This document shows positions 6,552-12,593 of a stretch of 12,922 bases of DNA, piece after piece (position 1 is the stretch's first letter; each line of letters begins with the position of its first letter). A program made the translations under genes and the position numbers. Source of the stretch: Fimiplasma intestinipullorum. GTDB taxonomy: Bacteria; Bacillota_I; Bacilli_A; Erysipelotrichales; Coprobacillaceae. The notes under the pieces were generated by a model. That model was given only the letters and a program-made list of their open reading frames with translations. It searched no databases and was not told the DNA's origin. The stretch spans positions 1-12,922 of the forward strand of contig DVMJ01000082.1 in NCBI GenBank assembly GCA_018715065.1, in the 5' to 3' direction.

Positions 6552-7517
6552 TTATGCTGCCAGATCGACACCCTGACTTGTGATTTCTTCAGGAAGCGTA
6601 ATGCCTAAACGGCTGGCTGTTTGTGAATTATAGTAAATCGTGAGTTCTTCCTGGTATTGGATCGGCATATTGGCAGGGGTGCTTTCACCTCTTAAGATCG
6701 CTGCTGCCTGATGTCCGGCAATCTCACCTAAAGCTTCGTAATTGACGCCCAGGCTGGCCAGGGCACCATCACTGACCTGGTTGAATTCTCCGGCAATGAC
6801 CGGAACCCCGATCTGACTGGCGGCTTCTGTGACGCTAGGCATGGCACTGGATAGAATATTATCAGTTGGCACGTAGAGCACATCGATCGCGCCGGCAAAA
6901 GAGGTCATCGTATCGTTGATCACGGTTGCGTCAGCCACTGTCTTGATAGTCACTTCAAAGCCCATTTCGCTGGCGATGCGTTCCATTTCTTTAGCTTGTG
7001 TTTCAGAATTGATCTCTGAGCTGGTGTACATGATGCCAAGTCGTGTGGCCTCAGGGAAAATCGTACGAATCAGTTCTGCCTGTTTTTCATAGCTGGAAAA
7101 ATCACTGACACCGGTCACGTTTGTATTTGGCTGCTCATTTGATTCGACTAGGCCAGCCGCTTCATAATCAGTGATGGCTGCACCAATGATCGGAATGGTG
7201 CTGGTTTCCTGGGCCACCTGCTGGGCTGTGGAAGTGCCGATGGCCAGGATCAGATCACTGTCACTGGACAGTTCACTGGAGATGCTTGCCAGCGAGCTGT
7301 GATCACTTTGCGCATTGGCCAGTTCTAATTCGATGTTCTCGCCATCCACAAACCCTTCTTCAGCCAGGGCATTGATAAAGCCTTCACGTGACTGATCCAG
7401 TGCTTCATGACTGGCAAATTGAACAACACCGACCTTGGTCAGATCATTGCTTTCGCTACAGCCGGTCAGTAAGGCAAGACAAAGGCCAGCTGCTAAAAAT
7501 ACATTTGTTTTCTTCAT
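6552..7517 (-). CDS. ABC transporter substrate-binding lipoprotein 2, TrpX/COG2984 type
   Basis: Predicted 321-residue receptor paralogous to receptor 1. The signal peptide MKKTNVFLAAGLCLALLTGC has lipobox LTGC (Cys20). Shared blocks are VGVVQF, LDQSREGF, LILAIGT, PIIGAAITDYEAAGL, NVTGVSD, YTSSEINS, VLYVPTDN, LASLGVNYEALG and a C-terminal TIYYNS...LGITLPEEI. The open frame reaches 7616, but that part is the T-box terminator. ATG 7517 with AAGGGAGG upstream is the start. No permease or ATPase follows before the next promoter and leader, so this receptor probably docks with the permease encoded at 4235-5137. Its T-box reads Tyr, which suggests tyrosine or a related aromatic ligand (inference). 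Confidence 0.9.
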   Translation of the reverse strand: MKKTNVFLAAGLCLALLTGCSESNDLTKVGVVQFASHEALDQSREGFINALAEEGFVDGENIELELANAQSDHSSLASISSELSSDSDLILAIGTSTAQQVAQETSTIPIIGAAITDYEAAGLVESNEQPNTNVTGVSDFSSYEKQAELIRTIFPEATRLGIMYTSSEINSETQAKEMERIASEMGFEVTIKTVADATVINDTMTSFAGAIDVLYVPTDNILSSAMPSVTEAASQIGVPVIAGEFNQVSDGALASLGVNYEALGEIAGHQAAAILRGESTPANMPIQYQEELTIYYNSQTASRLGITLPEEITSQGVDLAA

Positions 7518-7550
7518 TTGTTTTTCCTCCCTTATCCATGCTACTAAAAT

Positions 7551-7842
7551 AAAAAACTCTCGTCCTCTTTGCTTAATGCAAATAGAGGACGAGAGTGCTA
7601 GACTTCGTGGTTCCACCTCATATTCATCTGTTTCTCACAAAACAGACCTCATCAGGTACGCATGCGACATGTTCATACCCTTGCTTTGTAACGGAAGCTC
7701 CCGAAGACGCCTACTCTTAGTTCAACGCTCTACTCCATGATGTATTCAATGCGCTTGGCCTGATGACTTGCACCATCCGTCATCTCTCTGCAATTAACCG
7801 CCTGCATCTACTCTTCACTTCATCGTATTTATTTTAGTAGAT
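7551..7842 (-). ncRNA. T-box leader 2 upstream of receptor 2, predicted tRNA-Tyr specificity
   Basis: On the minus strand: GATGAAGTGA with an AGAGTA S-turn, AGAGAG and GGATGGTG in the distal part of Stem I, a Stem III hairpin, the T-box AGGTGGAACCACGAAG (from 7618) and a long terminator. The terminator pairs ACTCTCGTCCTC with GAGGACGAGAGT, has an extra inner TTTGC/GCAAA stem, and is followed by six U. The specifier loop fits the known layout closely: stem GATGC/GCATT above, then GAA-TAC-A (specifier TAC at 7744-7742), then stem GTGA/TCAT below and GGAG. This reads tyrosine. From the T-box to Stem III the leader is almost identical to leader 1, showing common descent. Confidence 0.92.
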
Positions 7843-7848
7843 GTCATT

Positions 7849-7877
7849 ATCATAAATCCTCCAATATGATTTGTCAA
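7849..7877 (-). promoter_or_regulatory. Promoter of T-box leader 2
   Basis: Minus strand: perfect -35 TTGACA (7877-7872), a 17-base spacer, and -10 TATGAT (7854-7849), the same hexamers and spacing as promoter 1. The -35 box overlaps the TGA stop codon of the upstream ZIP gene (7876-7874). Confidence 0.88.
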
Positions 7878-8608
7878 TGTTTTTCAAAAAAAAGATAAAT
7901 CAAAAGCATGAGACTGAGTCCGCCAAAGATGGCCAGTGTCGCTATCGGTCGGTGATGATGGCTCCAGGCATCCGGAATGATCTCTTCAATGATCGTATAA
8001 AGCATGATTCCGGCGGCAAAACTGAAAAGATAGGGCAGTAATGACCTGGCAAGCCCAGCCAGGTGATACCCGATCACAGCAGCAGGAATTTCGAGAAAAC
8101 TGATCAGCTGAGCAATCATGAAGACCTTTGCGGGGGAGCGTATACTTGCGACTAGAGGAATCGCACTGGCTGCTCCTTCTGGCAGGTTTTGCATCAGAAG
8201 CCCGATCGTCAGCATGATCGGTACGGTGGTTTCTTTGGCCTGAAAAGCAATTCCTAAGGCGAGCCCCTGCGGAATATTGTGCATGATCATGGTGATGACA
8301 AGGCGGTAGGGTGAACTTCTTGGACCGGTGACGCCTTCCACTTCGTGGGTGAGGGCACTTTCATGCAAGATCAGATGATCGATCAAAAAAAGCAGCCCGA
8401 CACCGGCCAAAAAAGTGAGAACCAGTCCTGTTTGACCGCTGTCTAAAGCAGGCAGCAGCAAAGAGTAGAAGCAGGCAAAAAGCATGATGCCGGCCGCTAG
8501 ACCATAGAAGATGGACATCATCTTTTCACTGAGTGCCTGACTAAGAAAGACTAGCGCTGCTCCCAGGGTACTGGCTAGAAAGGCTAAGGCCAGACTGATG
8601 ACAAACAA
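7874..8608 (-). CDS. ZIP-family metal transporter, GufA-like
   Basis: Predicted 244-residue membrane protein of the ZIP family, which moves Zn2+ and other divalent metals into the cytosol. About eight hydrophobic segments are visible. TM4 carries HNIPQG (110-115) and TM5 QNLPEG (140-145), the binuclear metal-site signatures. QN in TM5 and the late EEIIPDAW are typical of the GufA branch. The TM4 signature is usually HNxPEG, so Gln114 replaces a metal-binding Glu. A His-rich loop HESALTHE lies between TM3 and TM4, and SHHH is near residue 216. The start is TTG at 8608 with GAGGAGG 7 bases upstream, inside a strong hairpin. The gene ends in the promoter of T-box 2 with no terminator of its own. 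Confidence 0.88.
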   Translation of the reverse strand: MFVISLALAFLASTLGAALVFLSQALSEKMMSIFYGLAAGIMLFACFYSLLLPALDSGQTGLVLTFLAGVGLLFLIDHLILHESALTHEVEGVTGPRSSPYRLVITMIMHNIPQGLALGIAFQAKETTVPIMLTIGLLMQNLPEGAASAIPLVASIRSPAKVFMIAQLISFLEIPAAVIGYHLAGLARSLLPYLFSFAAGIMLYTIIEEIIPDAWSHHHRPIATLAIFGGLSLMLLIYLFFEKH

Positions 8609-8645
8609 AAAAACACCTCCTCATCATTAAATTATGATGAAAAGG
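8607..8645 (-). terminator. Hairpin with U tract overlapping the ZIP ribosome binding site and start
   Basis: On the minus strand CCTTTTCATCAT (8645-8634) pairs with ATGATGAGGAGG (8627-8616) over 12 positions, two of them G-U, around a 6-base loop. It is followed by TG and seven U (8613-8607). It has the form of an intrinsic terminator for the upstream repeat-protein gene. The descending arm is also the ZIP Shine-Dalgarno sequence, and the last two U belong to the ZIP TTG start codon. Confidence 0.75.
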
Positions 8646-8654
8646 TGCGAAAGG

Positions 8655-9902
8655 TTAATAACCGAAATTGAAATCTTCTTCTTCGCTTTCCATGATCAGG
8701 ACTGCTTTTGAAGTGATCGTTTGTTTTTTACGATCGTAGGTCTTCATTTCAGTGAAGTCAACACGTTCATAACGGCGTACTTCTTCGTCATAGATGAAAT
8801 CTGCTTGTCTGAAGAAAATGGAAGGCTGACCGCCAACAGCGATGCTGCCGAGTTCTTTTTCTTCGTTATAATGAACGACTTTACCCGTTTCACGTTCAAC
8901 GTAGAGATCTAAATGACGGGTTACTTCATCGATCATGCGATCATAGATCTCGCCGCTGTCCATATTGGCATAGGCTTCTTCGACCGTCGCTTCTTTGCCT
9001 GCTTCCTGATTTAATTTCGCAATCAGAGCTTCTAACAGGCTCACAGCTTTATCATGTCCGGCAATCTTAGCGGCATTTAAAAGCATGTTGTAAAGTGATT
9101 TTTGGTTTTTATCATATCCGCTGATATAAACATCATAAAGCAAGTAGACATTCGCTTCACGATACTTTTCCTGACCAGCCTGGATCTGATAAAGCGTCCG
9201 GTAGTAATCTGAATCGAAGAATTGGCTTTGCAACGCGAGATATTCATGCTCGCATTCTTCATAATTACCTAAAGCTAAATTGGCTTTGGCACGGTAGATA
9301 CGGATCCAATAAGCATTACGATAATGCCATTTGATATTCATAGCCATTGCCTGATTTGCCATCTCTACGCATTTTTTGTAGTTTTTCGTTTCATATGCAC
9401 TGCGTACAGTTAAACGGTACCAGCGTTCAAATTTAGATTCGCCTTCTTTGCGGCCTTCCTGTACGAAAGGTTCTTTGCTTAAAAGGGTTGGATCTAATTT
9501 GTCCAGGTAGGCTGCCACCATTTCATAATCCACTGGAGATTTGCTTAAAGCATATTTGATCATGGCATTGCAGGTCGCTTCATAAGGTGAATAGCGTTCC
9601 TGTTTGCACACATCAAGGATTTCTTTTGCAATCTCGGCAACCATTTCTGCGTTGACATCTTCGTTATCCTGAAGATTTTTGATGTATTTATTGTACAGGG
9701 CATAGCCGTACTGATTAATGTAAGCCGTCAGGTCCGGACGCTGTTCAAGGAAGGTCTTTCCTACCTCGATGGCTTCATCTTCCAGTCCCTGGTTTTTTAA
9801 AGACTTGACATAATCCATGGCTTCAAACTCCCTGAATGAGGCTACATCATCCTCAAACTTCTGTTTGTAGACACTTAAGTCTTTCTGTTCATTCTTTTCC
9901 AC
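8655..9902 (-). CDS. Helical (TPR-like) repeat protein with a C-terminal cold-shock-like domain
   Basis: Predicted 415-residue soluble, acidic cytoplasmic protein. Residues 25-300 are helical with TPR-like spacing (for example AYETKNYKKCVEMANQAMAM, AKANLALGNYEECEHEYLAL, GQEKYREANVYLLYDVY). Residues 339-403 resemble a cold-shock/OB fold: GKVVHYNEEKELGSI is like the RNA-binding GxVxxFNxxKGFGFI start, and PSIFFRQADF is like DIFVHxSxI. The aromatic RNP residues are only partly kept (LGSI instead of FGFI), so RNA binding is uncertain. No function is known to me. A role in coupling protein contacts to RNA is a guess. The start is GTG at 9902 with AAGGA 10 bases upstream. It has its own promoter and ends at a hairpin terminator before the ZIP gene. 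Confidence 0.75.
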   Translation of the reverse strand: MEKNEQKDLSVYKQKFEDDVASFREFEAMDYVKSLKNQGLEDEAIEVGKTFLEQRPDLTAYINQYGYALYNKYIKNLQDNEDVNAEMVAEIAKEILDVCKQERYSPYEATCNAMIKYALSKSPVDYEMVAAYLDKLDPTLLSKEPFVQEGRKEGESKFERWYRLTVRSAYETKNYKKCVEMANQAMAMNIKWHYRNAYWIRIYRAKANLALGNYEECEHEYLALQSQFFDSDYYRTLYQIQAGQEKYREANVYLLYDVYISGYDKNQKSLYNMLLNAAKIAGHDKAVSLLEALIAKLNQEAGKEATVEEAYANMDSGEIYDRMIDEVTRHLDLYVERETGKVVHYNEEKELGSIAVGGQPSIFFRQADFIYDEEVRRYERVDFTEMKTYDRKKQTITSKAVLIMESEEEDFNFGY

Positions 9903-9924
9903 ACAATCACCATCCTTATTTTAG

Positions 9925-9953
9925 ATTATAACACAATTAGATGCGATTGTTTA
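9925..9953 (-). promoter_or_regulatory. Promoter of the repeat-protein gene
   Basis: Minus strand: -35 TAAACA (9953-9948), a 17-base spacer, and consensus -10 TATAAT (9930-9925) with an upstream TG (extended -10). Confidence 0.75.
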
Positions 9954-9957
9954 GAAG

Positions 9958-9995
9958 AAAAAACCACAAAGTTTAACTAACTAAGTGGCTTTGTG
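9958..9995 (-). terminator. Probable terminator of the small hypothetical gene
   Basis: On the minus strand CACAAAG (9995-9989) pairs with CTTTGTG (9971-9965) across a 17-base loop that contains the stop codon, followed by one G and six U. The long loop makes it weaker than the other terminators here. Confidence 0.5.
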
Positions 9996-10371
9996 TAATC
10001 CCTGACTGTCGTTCAATGGTTTTAACGGCATCCATGACCTGTCCAAAGAAAGCGTATTGCGGATGACTAGGCAATATTTCATTATAAACAGAGTACAGGA
10101 AGTCGATCCAAACCTCAATATTCGTATAGATATACCATTCATTTTTCAGAAGATTGGCAAAATCGACATTGGTATTGACCTCTGGCAGCATCTGCTCCAT
10201 CATTTTTTTGGTTTCATCCTGATTGTTGACTAAGTAGATGGCTGAAATGCTGTTGCCGGTTGTCATAAAGAGATTGCCAAGCTTTTTTTGTTTGGTCTCT
10301 GTATCGTCATCACTGTCTAAGATCTCATTGAATTGGCTATAAAGATAATTTTCTAAATTTTCGTCATTCAT
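9973..10371 (-). CDS. Hypothetical 132-residue acidic protein
   Basis: I do not recognise this protein. It is soluble, helical in character and acidic at the N-terminus (MNDENLENYLYSQFNEILDSDDD), with an aromatic-rich middle (NEWYIYTNIEVWIDFLYSVYNEI). It has no signal peptide, membrane segment or known motif. AGAGGAG 8 bases before the ATG supports the start. It precedes the repeat-protein gene on the same strand, but a probable terminator and a good promoter separate them, so they are probably separate units. A palindrome lies at the expected transcription start. Confidence 0.8.
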   Translation of the reverse strand: MNDENLENYLYSQFNEILDSDDDTETKQKKLGNLFMTTGNSISAIYLVNNQDETKKMMEQMLPEVNTNVDFANLLKNEWYIYTNIEVWIDFLYSVYNEILPSHPQYAFFGQVMDAVKTIERQSGITQSHLVS

Positions 10372-10387
10372 TTGATCACTCCTCTAC

Positions 10388-10406
10388 TAAGGTTACCTTA
10401 ATCATA
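10388..10406 (-). promoter_or_regulatory. -10 box and adjacent palindrome before the hypothetical gene
   Basis: Minus-strand TATGAT (10406-10401) has no good -35 box. TAAGGT-T-ACCTTA (10388-10400) is a perfect 6-bp-arm palindrome spanning the expected start of transcription. Possible operator, by inference. Confidence 0.35.
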
Positions 10407-10465
10407 CCGCTTTTTTAAAAATTAAGATAGTCTTTTTGATTAGAAATCCAAAAAATGTTCAAAAA

Positions 10466-10498
10466 TTAAAAGTGGGATCCCGTTTTTAAACCGATAAT
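10466..10498 (+). promoter_or_regulatory. Imperfect 24-bp palindrome next to the PemK/MazF-like gene's -10
   Basis: Positions 10466-10489 form a palindrome centred on GGGATCCC, with 10 of 12 arm positions matching. A candidate -10 GATAAT (10493-10498) follows directly, so the palindrome sits where the -35 box would be. It could be a repressor or activator site (inference). Confidence 0.35.
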
Positions 10499-10518
10499 AG
10501 AATGAGGAGGTAAAAAAG

Positions 10519-11046
10519 ATGAGTGTATATGACGATTTGTTTGAGATTGGTCGATCATTGGATCACATTGAGAAAACGGGAATGTATGATGTGGAGAAAT
10601 ATAGCTGCTCCCTTAAACACCTGACCAGCCAGCTGGAATATTTCTATTGCCATCTGGTCCCAAATGGGACCGGACAATCCTCCAGTACGTTTTATCATCT
10701 GCACTATCGACCTAAAGTTCATGAACTGGCCTACTTTAATATTGGCCGCGGGTTTCCCAAGGAACTCATGGATGGGCACTGGTGCTACATATTAAAAGAT
10801 CTGGGTTATAAAATGCTGGTGGTTCCCTGTACTTCTATCAAAGAAAACTCCAAGCCGTGCCATCCTCTCTTTGAGATGGACATCGATGTGCTGATGGATC
10901 ATAAAAAAACGCGCAGCCGTATTCAGCTAAGCGATATTCGCTCGATCGATATCCAGCGCCTGGATGTGCGTAAAAAATTTTGTGAGGTATTGACTGATCG
11001 TCAAACGATCCTTGCTTTTATTCAATCCAATCTCTTTGACGCTTAA
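10519..11046 (+). CDS. PemK/MazF-like protein with an N-terminal extension
   Basis: Predicted 175-residue protein. Residues 68-150 follow the PemK/MazF endoribonuclease fold pattern: HELAYFNIGRGFPKELMDGHWCYIL (opening strand and loop), MLVVPCTS (99-106), where the family has VxPxTS, and SRIQLSDIRSIDIQRL (133-148), where it has xxxLxQIRTIDKxRL. The loop usually reads GxRPxxV with a catalytic Arg; here it is GHWCYIL, so that Arg is absent while the Thr in CTS is kept. Activity is therefore doubtful. Residues 1-65 are an extension not found in short MazF toxins. No antitoxin gene is adjacent in the usual place. AGGAGG precedes the ATG. It is convergent with ackA across a bidirectional terminator. 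Confidence 0.6.
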   Translation: MSVYDDLFEIGRSLDHIEKTGMYDVEKYSCSLKHLTSQLEYFYCHLVPNGTGQSSSTFYHLHYRPKVHELAYFNIGRGFPKELMDGHWCYILKDLGYKMLVVPCTSIKENSKPCHPLFEMDIDVLMDHKKTRSRIQLSDIRSIDIQRLDVRKKFCEVLTDRQTILAFIQSNLFDA

Positions 11047-11047
11047 A

Positions 11048-11080
11048 AGGGAACAGGCGGACTGTTCCCTCTTTTTTACA
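11048..11080. terminator. Bidirectional terminator between the PemK/MazF-like gene and ackA
   Basis: AGGGAACAG (11048-11056) and CTGTTCCCT (11062-11070) form a perfect 9-bp stem with a 5-base loop. On the plus strand it is followed by CTTTTTT, on the minus strand by TTTT. It should serve both convergent genes. Confidence 0.9.
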
Positions 11081-12266
11081 GATTTAATAAGCGTTTGGTA
11101 TCTCGTGCAATGACAAGTTCTTCGTTTGTCGGAATGACGTAGACTTTTACTTTTGAATTTGGGGTAGAGATCAGACGATCCGGTTCGCGTGAACGATTGG
11201 CTTCTTCGTCAATTTCAACACCCAAAGCATCTTTGATCTCATTGATGATGTTAGCACGTGCGGTAAAAGAGTTTTCTCCGATACCTGCAGTGAAGCAGAT
11301 GGCATCAACGCCACCCAACTGAACATAGTAACTGCCGATGAAATCAGCGACACGACGTGCAAAGATCTTTAAGGCGATCTGAGCCCGTTCGTTGCCTTCG
11401 TTAGCGGCTGCTTCCACGTCACGATAGTCACTGGAAACACCGGAAACCCCTAAGAGCCCGGATTCTTTATTCATGATTGTGTCCATACGGCTGGCGGTCT
11501 CACCGGTCTCGCTCATGATAAAGGTCACAACAGATGGATCGATCTCTCCACAGCGGCTGCCCATCATGATACCTGCTAAAGGCGTTAATCCCATGGAGGT
11601 GTTGATTGATTTACCGTCTTTGACGGCACATAGGCTTCCGCCTGCACCCAAGTGGCAGACGATGATCTTCGAATGTTCAGGATTACCCATCAACTCGATA
11701 CAGCGTCCGGATACATAGCGATGACTGGAGCCATGGAAACCATAACGACGGACATGATTTTTTTCATAGTATTCATATGGAACCGCATATAGATACGTTT
11801 CAGGCGCCATGGTCGAGTGGAAGGCCGTATCAAAAACGGCAACATGTCCGACACCCGGCATGGCTTCTTTAAAAGCATAGTAACCTGTCAGATGAGCCTG
11901 GTTATGCAAAGGGGCCAGGTTGGCAATCGAAGCAATCCCATTAGCGACGTTTTGGTCAAAGATGACAGAGTCACTGAACAGGTCGCCTCCCTGCACAATA
12001 CGATGTCCTACGCCCTGAATTTCATTTAAGCTTTCTACCACGTGGTGTTCAATTAAGCTTTCCAGCAGTAATTCAACCCCTTTTTTATGGTCTGGAATAG
12101 GTAAGGTTTTTTCAAATTTTTCTCCGTTGAATTTTAAGGTAAAAATGGCATCTTCAAAGCCGATTCTCTCCACCACACCTGAGGCGATGACAGATTCATC
12201 GTTCATTTCAAATAGCTGAAACTTTAATGATGAGCTGCCGGCATTGACTGCGATGATTTTTGCCAT
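11076..12266 (-). CDS. ackA: Acetate kinase
   Basis: Predicted 396-residue cytosolic enzyme that interconverts acetyl phosphate + ADP and acetate + ATP, the energy-yielding last step of acetate fermentation. Diagnostic segments: IIAVNAGSSSLKFQLF (N8), GHRIVQGG (Arg89; most homologues read VHGG), FDTAFH (Asp147), YGFHGSSHRYVS (His179), GLTPLAGIMMGSRCGEIDP (Arg238), FTAGIGENS and PTNEE (Glu381). All catalytic residues are present and the length is normal. The frame is open to 12329, which would add 21 residues overlapping the promoter. ATG 12266 has AAGGAG upstream and begins at the conserved N-terminus. A phosphotransacetylase gene is not in the window, so ackA stands alone. Confidence 0.97.
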   Translation of the reverse strand: MAKIIAVNAGSSSLKFQLFEMNDESVIASGVVERIGFEDAIFTLKFNGEKFEKTLPIPDHKKGVELLLESLIEHHVVESLNEIQGVGHRIVQGGDLFSDSVIFDQNVANGIASIANLAPLHNQAHLTGYYAFKEAMPGVGHVAVFDTAFHSTMAPETYLYAVPYEYYEKNHVRRYGFHGSSHRYVSGRCIELMGNPEHSKIIVCHLGAGGSLCAVKDGKSINTSMGLTPLAGIMMGSRCGEIDPSVVTFIMSETGETASRMDTIMNKESGLLGVSGVSSDYRDVEAAANEGNERAQIALKIFARRVADFIGSYYVQLGGVDAICFTAGIGENSFTARANIINEIKDALGVEIDEEANRSREPDRLISTPNSKVKVYVIPTNEELVIARDTKRLLNL

Positions 12267-12290
12267 GTCGATCATCTCCTTTACGCTTCC

Positions 12291-12319
12291 ATTATAAAAC
12301 GAAACGGTTTTTTTTTCCA
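12291..12319 (-). promoter_or_regulatory. Promoter of ackA
   Basis: Minus strand: -35 TGGAAA (12319-12314), a 17-base spacer containing an A tract, and perfect -10 TATAAT (12296-12291). Confidence 0.7.
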
Positions 12320-12337
12320 CAAAAACCAAAGAAGTTC

Positions 12338-12366
12338 TTGAAAACTTTTCTAAAGGAGATTAAAAT
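12338..12366 (+). promoter_or_regulatory. Promoter of the TPP riboswitch and thiT
   Basis: Plus strand: -35 TTGAAA (12338-12343), a 17-base spacer, and -10 TAAAAT (12361-12366). Transcription should start near 12373, just before the aptamer. It diverges from the ackA promoter, with their -35 boxes about 18 bases apart. Confidence 0.75.
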
Positions 12367-12375
12367 GGTTGCTGT

Positions 12376-12460
12376 CAGGGGTGCTTATAGAAAAGCTGAG
12401 AGAAAACTGATCTGTTTTTAACCCTTTGAACCTGGATCTGGTTAGTACCAGCGTAGGGAG
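12376..12460 (+). ncRNA. TPP (thiamine pyrophosphate) riboswitch aptamer
   Basis: Contains the conserved THI-element strings in order: AGGGGTGC (12377-12384), GCTGAGA (12395-12401), ACCCTTTGAACCTGGATCTGG (from 12421), TAGTACCAGCGTAGGGA (12443-12459). TPP binding should switch off the downstream thiamine transporter. GTAGGG at 12453-12458 can pair with CCCTAC at 12491-12496, the left side of the terminator, giving a plausible antiterminator for the ligand-free state. Confidence 0.95.
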
Positions 12461-12485
12461 ATATTTCATCATATTTTTGAAGTAT

Positions 12486-12525
12486 GGATACCCTACCTAT
12501 TGTGCGGGGTATCTTTTCTTTTTAG
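12486..12525 (+). terminator. Riboswitch-controlled terminator
   Basis: GATACCC (12487-12493) pairs with GGGTATC (12507-12513), followed by TTTTCTTTTT. It lies between the TPP aptamer and thiT and its left arm overlaps the putative antiterminator partner, as expected for a transcriptional TPP switch. Confidence 0.85.
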
Positions 12526-12593
12526 GAATGAAATATGTCTGGCCGTGTCTAAATACAGGTCTGGTGACATCTAAAAAGAAGGGAGTTTATCAA

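Noticed and set aside
6555..6590. Terminator after receptor 2
   Set aside because: The stretch before promoter 1 is T-rich on the minus strand, but no hairpin precedes the T runs.
7518..7616. N-terminal extension of receptor 2 (33 codons)
   Set aside because: These codons are the T-box and its terminator; the signal peptide and ribosome binding site place the start at 7517.
12291..12320. Catabolite-response (cre) site before ackA
   Set aside because: AAACGAAACGG was inspected but does not match the cre consensus at enough positions.
12267..12329. N-terminal extension of acetate kinase (21 codons)
   Set aside because: It overlaps the ackA promoter and ribosome binding site; family members begin at MAKIIAVNAGSS.
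12532..12571. Inverted ATGTC/GACAT between the riboswitch terminator and thiT
   Set aside because: Only short, mismatched stems can be drawn; nothing beyond chance in this spacer.
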